A DNA stretch of 64,000 nt from Polychytrium aggregatum (lineage: Eukaryota > Chytridiomycota > Chytridiomycetes > Polychytriales). The stretch covers positions 434,001 to 498,000 of the forward strand of contig NW_026516222.1 of NCBI RefSeq assembly GCF_025602895.1, in the 5' to 3' direction. This document shows positions 11,166 through 20,355 of the stretch, one piece after another. The position numbers and the translations under genes were made by a program. Below the pieces are notes generated by a model that worked only from the letters and a program-made list of their open reading frames with translations, was not told the origin of the DNA and ran no database searches. Each line of letters opens with the position of its first letter. Position 1 is the first letter of the stretch.

Positions 11166-12032
11166 ATGTCGGTGAGTGCCCTATCCTCGCGCCGTGAGCG
11201 AGGCTGAAGTCTTCCCGGAGCTGTGCCTGTGGCCACCCAGGCTTGCCTCGAGACTGCCTTGATCACCCGCAAGCACCCCGAGCTTCGGTCACAGAGCCGA
11301 GCCACTGACCGATCTGTTGGACGCACACATCCGTGCATCGACCCGCTCGTTGATCTCTGCAGTTTGTCCCCGTCAACCCCAAGCCCTTTTTGATGGGCCT
11401 GACCGGAAAGCCCGTCATGATCAAGCTGAAATGGGGACAGGAATACAAGGGATACCTCGTATCCGTCGACTCATACATGAACATCCAGGTGCGGCAAGCA
11501 AGGGAGTCTTTGAAGCACCCGACGCTGCTGGTGCTGCCAAAGAGTTTATGCTGGCTTCACTCTGCTTATACCGGTGGCGATAAAATCAGCAGCGATGACG
11601 ATAGGGGCATTTGGCAGGAAAGGGGTGATCCCTCGGGTGCCTCTCTTGGGGTGTTGTACTAACTCTGGCTGGTATCTGCACCCATCGCCAGCTGGCCAAG
11701 TCTGAGGAATATGTCGACGGAGTCCAGACGGGCGTTTTGGGAGAAGTTTTGATCAGGTTTGTGTTTGCTGGTCCGATGGGGGGCTTGCTCTCGATCGCTG
11801 GATCGGACAGGCATGAAGTGGGCAAACCCAGCCGAGGGCATCGCAGCTCGGAATGATGACCTGGGTCGCCGCTGTCACTCTCGATCTGGAAAATGACTGT
11901 GTGCCAGTGGGATGCCAGCGCCGTGACCTCGGGTAAACCCTCAAACTGACCACCTTCCTGACTGCTTTTATTCGTCGTTCGCACAGATGCAACAACGTAC
12001 TATACATCCGTGCGATAGACGAAGAGGAATGA
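11166..12032 (+). CDS. Small nuclear ribonucleoprotein F (SmF)
   Basis: Four exons splice to exactly 80 residues: 11166-11171 (only Met-Ser), 11363-11488, 11692-11756 and 11987-12032. The product is a full Sm fold. Sm1 contains [14 protein letters not shown] and [20 protein letters not shown]; Sm2 contains [15 protein letters not shown], ending in an acidic tail. Length and motifs match SmF of animals and fungi. SmF is part of the heptameric Sm ring on U1, U2, U4 and U5 snRNAs and acts in splicing. Intron 2 has a perfect TACTAAC branch site at 11657-11663, about 28 bases before its acceptor. The two-codon first exon makes the gene easy to miss. It sits in the spacer of the inverted repeat as a single copy. 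Confidence 0.96.
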
Positions 12033-12524
12033 AAGCACTGATCCTGATATCGTTTTTTTGGCCCTTACCAATCCCATCCAATAAACGACCGCAATCCCAA
12101 CAACATCCTTGTGGCTCCTTGGCGTCGGAAGAGGGGCGGGTCACGGATATTGGTATGCCTAGGCATGAAGGGTGTTCGGAAGTGCTTCGAGGGAGCCATG
12201 GAATGGGTCCTCTGAGCAGCTAACAGAGGCAAGAGTAACTCGTCATGGTCCTCCGATTCGATAGCGTCGGCACAGCAGGCGGATGCTCACGAAATGGAAG
12301 ACAAAAGTGCTCACCCCGAGACTGGAGAAAGCAGGGAGCTGACGGAGGTATGTACCTCGGAGACGACCGCGTCAGGCCGGCAGGTCAAGCAGAGTCATGG
12401 GAATCGGGGTGCCATACCTCAATGGTGAGGTGACCATTTGGAGTATTGGCGAGACGCTCCCCCACACTTCTGGTCAGGCAGAGCCCATCCCGCAGCAATG
12501 GGAATCCCGATAGATAGGGAAGTG
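12033..12524. other. 3' flank of SmF up to the right arm
   Basis: No gene is supported. AATAAAC at about 12080 may serve as the SmF polyadenylation signal. Unique sequence ends at 12524. Confidence 0.35.
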
Positions 12525-13177
12525 GGTTACCGACAGACACGGATGGAGCCATGACAACGCCAGATGCCGATGACAGCAACGTTGCCATGGTTATGGTGCG
12601 AAAGACGCTCGTTAGGGTGCTTGTGAAGTGCTCGTTAGGGTGCTCGTGAAGATGGAGTGTGCGATCGATGAAATGCAGCCTCAAGGAATGCAACATGAGC
12701 ATGCCACCAGCACAGCCATCGGCAACAACGGCTGTATCAAGATGGCAATGATTGATACTCCCGACACAGCGACCACGATGGACCTGCACTTGCAATGCCG
12801 CACTCTCCCACCTGCCACCAGACACTCACACGCAGCCAAAGACAGCAGGAGTGAGTGAGAGATTGTTCGACAGTGGAACTGTATTCGAACGACCTGCCGA
12901 GCGACCTGCCGAGCGACCTGCCGAGCGACCTGCCGAGCGACCTGCCCAGCACGTCCTGGGTCAATGTCTGTTTCTATCAGGCGAGTCAAAATACTGCACA
13001 GACCATCATGCCGCAAGCCGCCGTCAGTTCATGGCACCATGCAGTTGGCATGACGCAGTCGGTATGACACAGTTGCCATGGCCCGGTCGACTCGGCCCAG
13101 TCAACCACACAATGCAATGTGCATGGCTCAACCCGTCTATCACAGCATGCAGTCGCACCACGGCGATGATGGCTCCA
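12525..13177 (-). other. 3' flank of TM-SH3 gene 4 (right arm)
   Basis: Mirror of 7758-8410, including the five-unit 12-bp repeat. There is no gene. Confidence 0.6.
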
Positions 13178-15372
13178 TCACACGAGGTCCGCCGTGTCCA
13201 TTTCTTGGACGCAGGACCATGGAAGGCGGCCTCGTCGTCCGCCAAGTGCCTCGGCCAGAGCCCAGTTGTTGTCGATCGATGCCAGCACCACGACGATTTC
13301 TTTCACGCCGACACTCAGCTCGCTGTCGTCGAGCGACTTGTGCGAGGACACGACGAGGTACTGCTTCTGTGTTGGCGTGCTGACTCTCGAGGAGCTGACC
13401 GGCGCTGGTTGACTAAAGTCGACAATCGAGTCGTACGATGGCGGGGCGAGACCGGTGTCCAGGGCGGTGCCGACGTATGTGCCCGATGCTGCGGCCAAGT
13501 CCGGTGCCGAGAGGGCCAGTGTGGTTGCGGTCGTGGCTGTGGTCGTGGACAGGGTCGTCGATTGAATGGTGGCGGCGCCAATGCCTGATGACAGGATGCT
13601 GTCGGTGGAGGCAACGTTGGGTCTTCCTTCGTCAAAGCCGCCATTGCGGTCGCGGCGTCCGTCGGTTGCGTCCCGGGAGGGCGACGGCGAACGAGCCACA
13701 GCCAGCCTTTCTCGTTCTGTCGACAGCAACGATGCAACGATGAACAGTCGGGTCAGCACAAGGAGCGATGCAAGGAGCGATGCAGGATATGATGCAAGGC
13801 ATGGTGCTGAGAGCACGCCACGGCATGGAGCAGCTTATGGCTTGTGCATGCGGCCTGTTGACCCGCCACCGCGATGCAGCCAATATTCACCTGCAGCGTT
13901 CTTCCCAGCCTCGCGGCGTCGATGGATGACATACAGCGCTGCCACAAAAGCCACGACCAGTGCACCGACGACACCGCCAACAATCGCTGGGATGTTGGGA
14001 CCAGACGATGGCTGCGGTGCAGGTCCAGGTCCAGGTCCAGGCGCAAGACTCGGCGTCGGTGTGTCGTTTGTGCATTTGCCCTTCAGCGTCGGTGAGATCA
14101 TGGTGACGTGACTGCCGACGGCCTGGTTGATGAAGGTCATGCCGGCGGTGTGCTGAAAGTCAAAGCTGCCGTTGAGCCAGTTGGTGGAGAATGCGCTGAG
14201 AGGGATCACCAATGTTTGGCGCTGGCCGCTTGGGACCAGAAAGTCGTAAAGGGAGTGGTATTGAGACTCTGAAGGCCGACCATCGGATGCGGCGGGAGAG
14301 TGGGAGATACGAACGGTGAAGCGCGAGGAATGATGTGGGTCAGCGAGAGAAGGATGAGTGCACGGCGGTGGCCCGCCAAGAGACCAGCTGTCGAGTCGCA
14401 GCCAGAAGACTGCAGGCCAAGCGGCTGGCATGGAGCTCCGCCGAATCACCATGAACGGCACCACACCATCCCACCATCCCACCATCCCACCATCCCACCA
14501 TCCCACCATCCCACCATCACAACATCACAACATCACAACATCATGGCTTGCGCACCTGCGCTGGCAGAGACACCCTGTGGGTATTTGCAATCGACCGAGT
14601 TTTGAGTGAAGACGATGGTAAAGTCGACGCCAGGGTCGATGATGACGTCGGACTGGAAGGTGTCGTACATGGACAAGTCTCGGCATCCCTGCGAAACATA
14701 GCGGACAGAGCAGCGTCAACAATCGCGCACCCGTCCCGGACGAGGATGCCGGTTCGCAGGCTCAATCGGCGGCCGAGGAGACCGGGAATGCGACACGCAA
14801 GCGCAAGCGCAGGCGGAAAGTGGAGACGGAGACGGAGACGGAGACGGAGACGGAGACGGAGACGGAGACGGAAACGACTCCCGGTGCGCCGTTGGAGGGC
14901 GATCTGGGTCGGGCCACAGACTTACCAGCGAAAAGAACCTGATCGGGATGGGCGATGGATATGGATGATGGAGGATGAGATATGGACGATGGGATGTGAC
15001 CGATTGGAGGACGAAGTGATCGAATCGACAGATTGACAAGTTGACAGATCGGTCAGACGAGTCGGCAGCAAACCCCCGCGCCGATCGATCGATCAGACGA
15101 GTCGCCAGCCGTCGCTGCGAACGACAGCACACATACCAGTAGTTGGCCACGGGCGGCATGCCGGGGTGCGTGGAGGCGCTGGAGTTGAACGGCATCGCAA
15201 CGACGGTGAAGTTGCTGTTGTCGACCGACGGCGTGATCATCACAGAAGCGTTGTCTTGCAGCGGGAGCGAGATCCGAGACATGGCTATATCCGGGGTGCA
15301 TGTGGAGGCTCCCGCGAGAGCGGTCGTCGCAGCCAGGATCAGCAGCGTTGACGTCGAGAAGCCCGCGAGCAT
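13178..15372 (-). CDS. TM-SH3 membrane protein (gene 4, right-arm mirror copy of gene 2)
   Basis: This gene has the same exon plan as the gene at 5569-7757, read on the minus strand from ATG at 15372 to stop at 13178. The predicted 429-residue protein appears identical: signal peptide, jelly-roll-like ectodomain, transmembrane helix and C-terminal SH3 domain. The exons show no length differences; the only visible length changes are in intron repeats. Either the duplication is recent, or the arms are kept alike by gene conversion, or one arm is an assembly artefact. If real, both copies have full promoters, because the arm extends about 750 bp upstream of the start. Confidence 0.85.
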
Positions 15373-16240
15373 GGTGAGCAGATGGTGGGCGTGGAGATGG
15401 GGCGGGTGTGGAGATGAGGCGGGTGTGAAGGCGAAGGCGAAACGCGGACAACGGGATTATATCCAACCCAGACCGAGGGGCCATGCGTTGGCTCCTGTGG
15501 CCGCCGGCGAGACGGTGTGACAGTGAGTCGGGGTGTATGGACCGGGGCGAGGGGCGAGACGGAGGCACATCCGACAGCCGCAAGCAGATCAAAGACAAGC
15601 AGATCAACGACAAGCAGATCACAGACAAGCGGGTCCTCAGCCAGATCACAGACAAGCAGGCAAGTGTACACCCAGAGACAAGTGCACATCCAGAGGCAAG
15701 TGTCGACTCGAAGGCAGCGATACGAGCTGTCCGTGGCGCCGGGCCGTGTGGGACGTGGATTGCGACAACGGGATTGTTTCTTGTTGCTCTCCAACCCACC
15801 ACGGTCCCGAGATCGACCAAAGCACAGTGCGCAACACCACTAGCAGAGTATTGCTGTCTTGGACAAGACCTCCTCGTTCGTGTGCTGGGATGGCATGCGA
15901 CAACCTTCCGGCTGTGTCTGGTCTGCCATGGGCCTCAAGGCAGACGGCCTTGCTCTGCCATGGGCCTCGGGCAAACAGCGGCCCGTTCGGCTCTGCCCAG
16001 CGACACTCGGCCTTGTCCATCCTCGTTTGGGTGCGTGCATCGGTCCAAGAGTCGCACGGTCCAAGTGTCCCAAGGCCTGAGTGCCGCACGGCCCAAATGT
16101 CGCACGGCCGTCTCGCCTCTCCGTTCTATTTGCGTTTATCCGATCTGTCGTGGCACAATTATATTCTATTTTGCCGACTCGGTACAGTTGACTCCCTGAC
16201 CACCGACACAACCAAAGCATAGTCCCAACAGTAATCCTGG
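15373..16240 (-). other. Upstream region of TM-SH3 gene 4 and arm boundary
   Basis: Mirror of 4817-5568 up to 16124, then 116 bp of unique sequence before the stop of the glycosyltransferase gene. No gene is supported. Confidence 0.4.
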
Positions 16241-18722
16241 TCAAACGGCGGTGTTCTCAGAACTTGCGTCGGACGTGGCAGAGCGAGCCTTCTGGAGCGT
16301 TCTCTGGACCAGTGCAACAGCATCGCCGATGGGGTTCTCCTTGGCCATCTCGTCGCCGATGCGGTCGCAGTTCTTCTTGAAATACTCGGCCCGGTCCACC
16401 AGGATGTCCTTCAGCGCTCCGACCAGCGTTGAGGTCGAAAAGTCGTCCAGATCGATCACATTGGCGATGCCTCGGTACTTGGCGACCGAGGCCATGAAGG
16501 GTTGGTCAACGACATGCGGCACGATGATAGCCGGGAGCCGGTACTTTGCTGCCGTCTGAGTTGTTCCGGCGCCGCCGTGGTGGACTGCCACATGGCACCT
16601 TGGGAACAGGTAGGTGTGCGGGAACGATCCGACGAGGCGGTAGACCTTCTTCTGTTGGATCATGGTATCCAGTTGCTCTCGGAGTGCATGGTACTTTGTG
16701 TTGGTCGGGTCGGCGGATACATCGTCGGGGCCCCATGAGAATGCAAAGACGGCTCTCAACTTCACACCCTGCGACTCCAGCTCTTGGATGGCCGTGAGCC
16801 AGATGGTCATGTGGTCGATCTCCTTGGTGGAGGTTGGGCCGAGCTTCTGGAGCGAGCCGTATCCAAAATAGACGATCTTTCCGGAGGCAAGGAACTCGTC
16901 CTGGAGATCGAGGGGTGTGTTGGATCAGTGACCGGCTGTGGTGGCAGACGACTTGGCATGTGTGGCCGCGTGTGCTCAAGACGGACAGGCTCAATGTGCT
17001 CGAGACGGACGAAGCCACCAAGCGACACCGAGGACGGATTGATCGAGGCGACTGCTTACCAGCTCAACGGGAGCGGAGAATGGTTCGGCGTACTGATCTG
17101 CTTCCAGCTGGAGAGGACCAGACTGGACGAAATCCATGGTGGGCTTGCTATTGATCGAAACACACAGCAGCGAGGGTGAGTATCATCGTTGGCGTGCCGT
17201 CACAACCACAACCACAACCACAACCACAACCACAACCACAACCACAACCACAACCACAACCACAACCACAACCACAACCACAACCACAACCACAACCACA
17301 ACCACAACCACAACCACAACCACAACCACTACCACAACCACAACCACAACCACAACCACAACCACAACCACAACCACAACCACAACCACAACCACAACCA
17401 CAACCACTACCACTACCACTACCACAACCACAACCACTATCGACATCGTGCTGCTGTCCCGGTACTCACAAATCGGAGGCGATGGGAACCAGTGCTGGGC
17501 TGAAAGTGCAAATAAACGGCATGGCAGCCCGCGCACGAGCCTCCCTGATCATCAGTTGAATGATATCATAGATGGCAGTGATGTACGAAGGCAAGAATCC
17601 GCGGCGGAGTCCCAGTGCTCGTCGTCTCTCTTGAAGGATCGGATTGAAGATCCAGAGGGAGCGGATCCCAAGGGACAACCACTGGTGCGGGCAGCCAGAG
17701 ATACAAAGCGTTACTTTGTGGGTCATCATTCGGCTCTGTGACAGTCGGCTCTGTGACAGGCGTCCCTGGCAGATGACAAGCATGCCGCGGCTCGGGTGTC
17801 AGACCGACTTACGGTCATGAGATTGCTGCGTCTCGCCTTGTCGTTGTCTGGCTGATACTCCAATCCAAGAACAGGGGGTGGGTAGTCCTTCGTGGCCTGG
17901 CTAGGCTGGAGGTAGCAAGCCACAGTCGGGATACCTCGCTTTTCGCACTGTATATGACATCAATGGACAGGGTCAGGGCTGGCAGGGCTGGCAGGGCTGG
18001 AGCAGCGACGCCGGTGCATTGCCATCGCTCGCATCACGAGAGCAGCGTGTGGCTGTTCTAATGGTGTTGGCAGCAACGATCACAGCCAGATGGCGCTGCC
18101 AAACTGAAACTCACGTCCTCTCGAAGCTGCAGAGCAACGTTTGTCAAAATAGCCAGATCGACTCCTTTGAGATGTTCGTCGGCGGTCTTGAAGAAGAACT
18201 TGAGAACAGGGACGCACATCTTTCCAGCCATCGTTGAGGACGGGATTGTGCGGTGTTGATTAGTTTGATGCAAGGTGCAAAATGCAAGACACAGGCTCAT
18301 GTCCCATTATGCGTGTGCCAGTGCATTGGCTCTTACCTGGATGAGAGGCATGATTCCCTTAGTGGTCCCACGGAGCTTGAGAAGCTGGTCGGCCCCCTCG
18401 ACACCGAACCCTTCACTGTTGAGCTTGACTGGGTCGTTCTGGGAGAGGAGGAAGTCGAACAACGACATCAGGAGCGAATCAACTGCGACTGCCGCGATTC
18501 CTTCGGCCTGACAACGATCAGACGAGACGAGCAGGCAATCGCACTCACCTTGAGGTCGAAGTACTCCAATCCTTCTTTGCACACCTTCTCCTCCCACTTG
18601 GCGGGGGCAACGATTCGCACACGGTAACCGCACTGGGTGTGCAGCGCACGGCCAAGAGCGAGCATCGGCATAACATCGCCGGCCGAGCCAAAGGCATAGA
18701 TGACAACGAGCGGAGTGGACAT
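16241..18722 (-). CDS. UDP-glycosyltransferase, sterol 3-beta-glucosyltransferase type
   Basis: Seven exons close in phase: 18722-18549, 18507-18337, 18219-18115, 17947-17813, 17681-17470, 17147-17060 and 16900-16241, giving 514 residues. The N-terminal domain starts with FGSAGDVMPMLALGRAL, the nucleotide-sugar transferase glycine loop of GT1/GT28-like enzymes. The C-terminal half has KIVYFGYGS and the donor-binding signature HHGGAGTTQTAAKYRLP followed by PHVVDQPF. This pattern is typical of sterol glucosyltransferases (ATG26/UGT80 relatives), but the PH and GRAM domains of ATG26 are absent. Expected reaction: transfer of a sugar from a UDP-sugar to a sterol or other lipid at a membrane face; the acceptor is inferred. 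Intron 1 is only 41 bp, while intron 5 is swollen by a CAACCA array. The stop lies close to the right inverted-repeat arm. Confidence 0.88.
17201..17439 (+). repeat. (CAACCA)n hexanucleotide array in glycosyltransferase intron 5
   Basis: About 240 bp of CAACCA units with a few CTACCA variants fill most of the 322-bp intron between the exons at 17470 and 17147. On the coding strand it reads TGGTTG. The array is open in several frames, but the flanking exons join in phase without it. Confidence 0.93.
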
Positions 18723-19162
18723 GCTTGATTGGCAGTGAAGGGGCGAAGGGTGGTGAAGGGCGAAGGGTGGTGAAGGGTGATGAAGGACGACCTGGTTCAG
18801 CTGCGGGCTTGGCTCGCTGAGACGGTTTTCGCTCGCAGGAGCGACTCGGTTCGACAGGAGAGGGTGGCTGGCATTGCCGCACGATGCTGGGACAGGTGGG
18901 GGCGGTGTGCGAATCTTTGTGCCACGATGGTGATACGCAAGGGCTAGCTGGATGCTGCGGTACAATCGTGGCTATCTCGAGTCACAGTCTCTGTTCTGCT
19001 TCCGAGTACTGTCATGAAAGATACGAGACAGAGCACCAGTGATTCGGTGGGCACTCGGGCGTCTGATGTGGAGATGCTGGGACACCGGCAGCAATCGGCA
19101 TTCTGGGCTCTGCGGCGCATTGGCGCCGAAGCAACAGCAACACCATCCCCAGGGACAAATAT
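18723..19162. other. Region between the glycosyltransferase start and the Fanzor transposon
   Basis: 5' flank of the glycosyltransferase gene. It contains GAAGGGTGGTGAAGGG-type imperfect repeats at 18735-18785. No gene is supported. Confidence 0.4.
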
Positions 19163-19164
19163 TA

Positions 19165-19193
19165 CAGGCAATCCAATAAAAAACGGGACACCC
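19165..19193 (+). repeat. Left terminal inverted repeat of the Fanzor transposon
   Basis: Begins CAGGCAATCC right after a TA and contains AAAAAACGGGACA. It pairs with 22798-22826 without gaps. Confidence 0.88.
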
Positions 19194-19248
19194 GAGTTTT
19201 TGACCATTCATCGAATATTTTGTTACCCAATGTTATCGCGCGCTGGCC

Positions 19249-20103
19249 ATGACCATTCGCCACACATCCGACTTTCGCACCGCCGCATTGCGATGCTACG
19301 CCCTCATCCATAGCCTGCGTAAGGTCGCCTCCATATTCAGTGTATCCAAGAGCACCATCCATCGATGGCACCGAGGATGCAAGCTGGATGACCCATCCCG
19401 GGTCCCAGCTCGCAGATCCACTTTCTTTGAGCAGGCATGTCCAGTCATTCGCACCCTGATTGAACAGGACCCGTTCCAGACTGGTCCTGTGTTGCGATGC
19501 AAGCTCGAGTCCATCCTCCAGAGGAAAGTATCACTCTCACTCTGCCACACTGCCATCCACCGAGCAGGTCTCTCACACAAGAGGGCAACACACCTCTACA
19601 AGTCCAAGCGACTGGATGAGCGAGTGGCACAGTTCAGGGACCAGGCCCGCTCCATTGACCCGCGGCGATTCGTTTTTGTCGACGAGACAGGGATCAGGAA
19701 ATCCATTTTCCCTCTCTACGGATACTCACCGAAGGGTGCTCCGCTTCGCCAGCGCAATCACATGAAACACAAGTCTGTCTCGGCTGCATTTGCCATCAAC
19801 CACTCTGGTGTGCTGCATCGCATGTACATCCCCACATCATTCAAGACACACTCGATGGTCGAGTTCTTTGAGCGAGCGGCCTTCCCAGATGACTCTGTGA
19901 TTGTAATGGACAATGTCAGCATGCACAAGACAATGGCTGTCCTGGACTGCATCGAGCGCCGAGGATGGTCAGTGGTCCTCGCCCACCTGCCTCACCCGAC
20001 ATTCAGGGTCGGGATGGTGACCCTGTTCGAGTCCGCCGTGCGGAGGGTGCTTCCAGATGTCTTCCCACGGCTGATTGAGCGAGCGATGCGCTTCTGGGGT
20101 TGA
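19249..20103 (+). CDS. IS630/Tc1-mariner family transposase, catalytic C-terminus apparently damaged
   Basis: 284 residues in one frame. The N-terminal part (about 10-45) is a helix-turn-helix of the IS630/Tc1 type with KVASIFSVSKSTIHRWHRG. Next come a second DNA-binding region and the DDE core: the first Asp in FVDETGI and the second in VIVMDNVSMHK. Family members then have a SPDxNPIE-like motif about 34 residues later that supplies the third acidic residue. Here that segment reads LPHPTFRVGMVTLFESAVRR and lacks the motif. The adjacent frame of the same DNA reads SPDIQ, so small paired indels probably removed the catalytic glutamate while keeping the frame open. The gene is likely inactive or in need of help in trans. 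It lies 84 bp inside the left end and is followed by the Fanzor gene. Confidence 0.85.
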   Translation: MTIRHTSDFRTAALRCYALIHSLRKVASIFSVSKSTIHRWHRGCKLDDPSRVPARRSTFFEQACPVIRTLIEQDPFQTGPVLRCKLESILQRKVSLSLCHTAIHRAGLSHKRATHLYKSKRLDERVAQFRDQARSIDPRRFVFVDETGIRKSIFPLYGYSPKGAPLRQRNHMKHKSVSAAFAINHSGVLHRMYIPTSFKTHSMVEFFERAAFPDDSVIVMDNVSMHKTMAVLDCIERRGWSVVLAHLPHPTFRVGMVTLFESAVRRVLPDVFPRLIERAMRFWG

Positions 20104-20220
20104 GTTCCCTCCAATCAAGCCGCCATTTTCACGCTCAAATCCCTGGCTTGAACCTCTCGGCGATTTTTGAACAGGGTCACTTCCCCAACCAGCCCGCGCA
20201 GACGGGTTCCTGCTCTCGGG

Positions 20221-20227
20221 TATAAAT
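20221..20227 (+). promoter_or_regulatory. Candidate TATA box of the Fanzor gene
   Basis: TATAAAT lies 129 bp before the Fanzor ATG, with a pyrimidine-rich stretch downstream. It falls between the transposase stop and the nuclease start, suggesting the Fanzor has its own promoter inside the transposon. Confidence 0.45.
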
Positions 20228-20355
20228 GCCACACCTTCGTCCTGCTGCTTTCTTCCCTCATCTCGCCTTGATCTGATCATTGCGCCATTGTACGATAAAG
20301 AGAAGTCTCTGTTCTGACCAGTACCACTGGCAGGCATCCAGCATCCTCTGCCCCC

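Larger units (their letters stand above)
12525..16124 (-). repeat. Right arm of the giant inverted repeat
   Basis: Reverse complement of 4817-8410, about 3.6 kb, with only small differences in simple repeats and a few bases near the ends. It includes mirror copies of the 12-bp repeat (12895-12955), the octamer array (about 14463-14540) and the hexamer array (14821-14872). The outer edge is 116 bp from the 3' end of the glycosyltransferase gene at 16241. Confidence 0.93.

Noticed and set aside
17201-17439. Long poly-Thr, Pro-Gln or Val open frames over the CAACCA array
   Set aside because: They are produced by the hexamer repeat, and the flanking glycosyltransferase exons join in phase across it.
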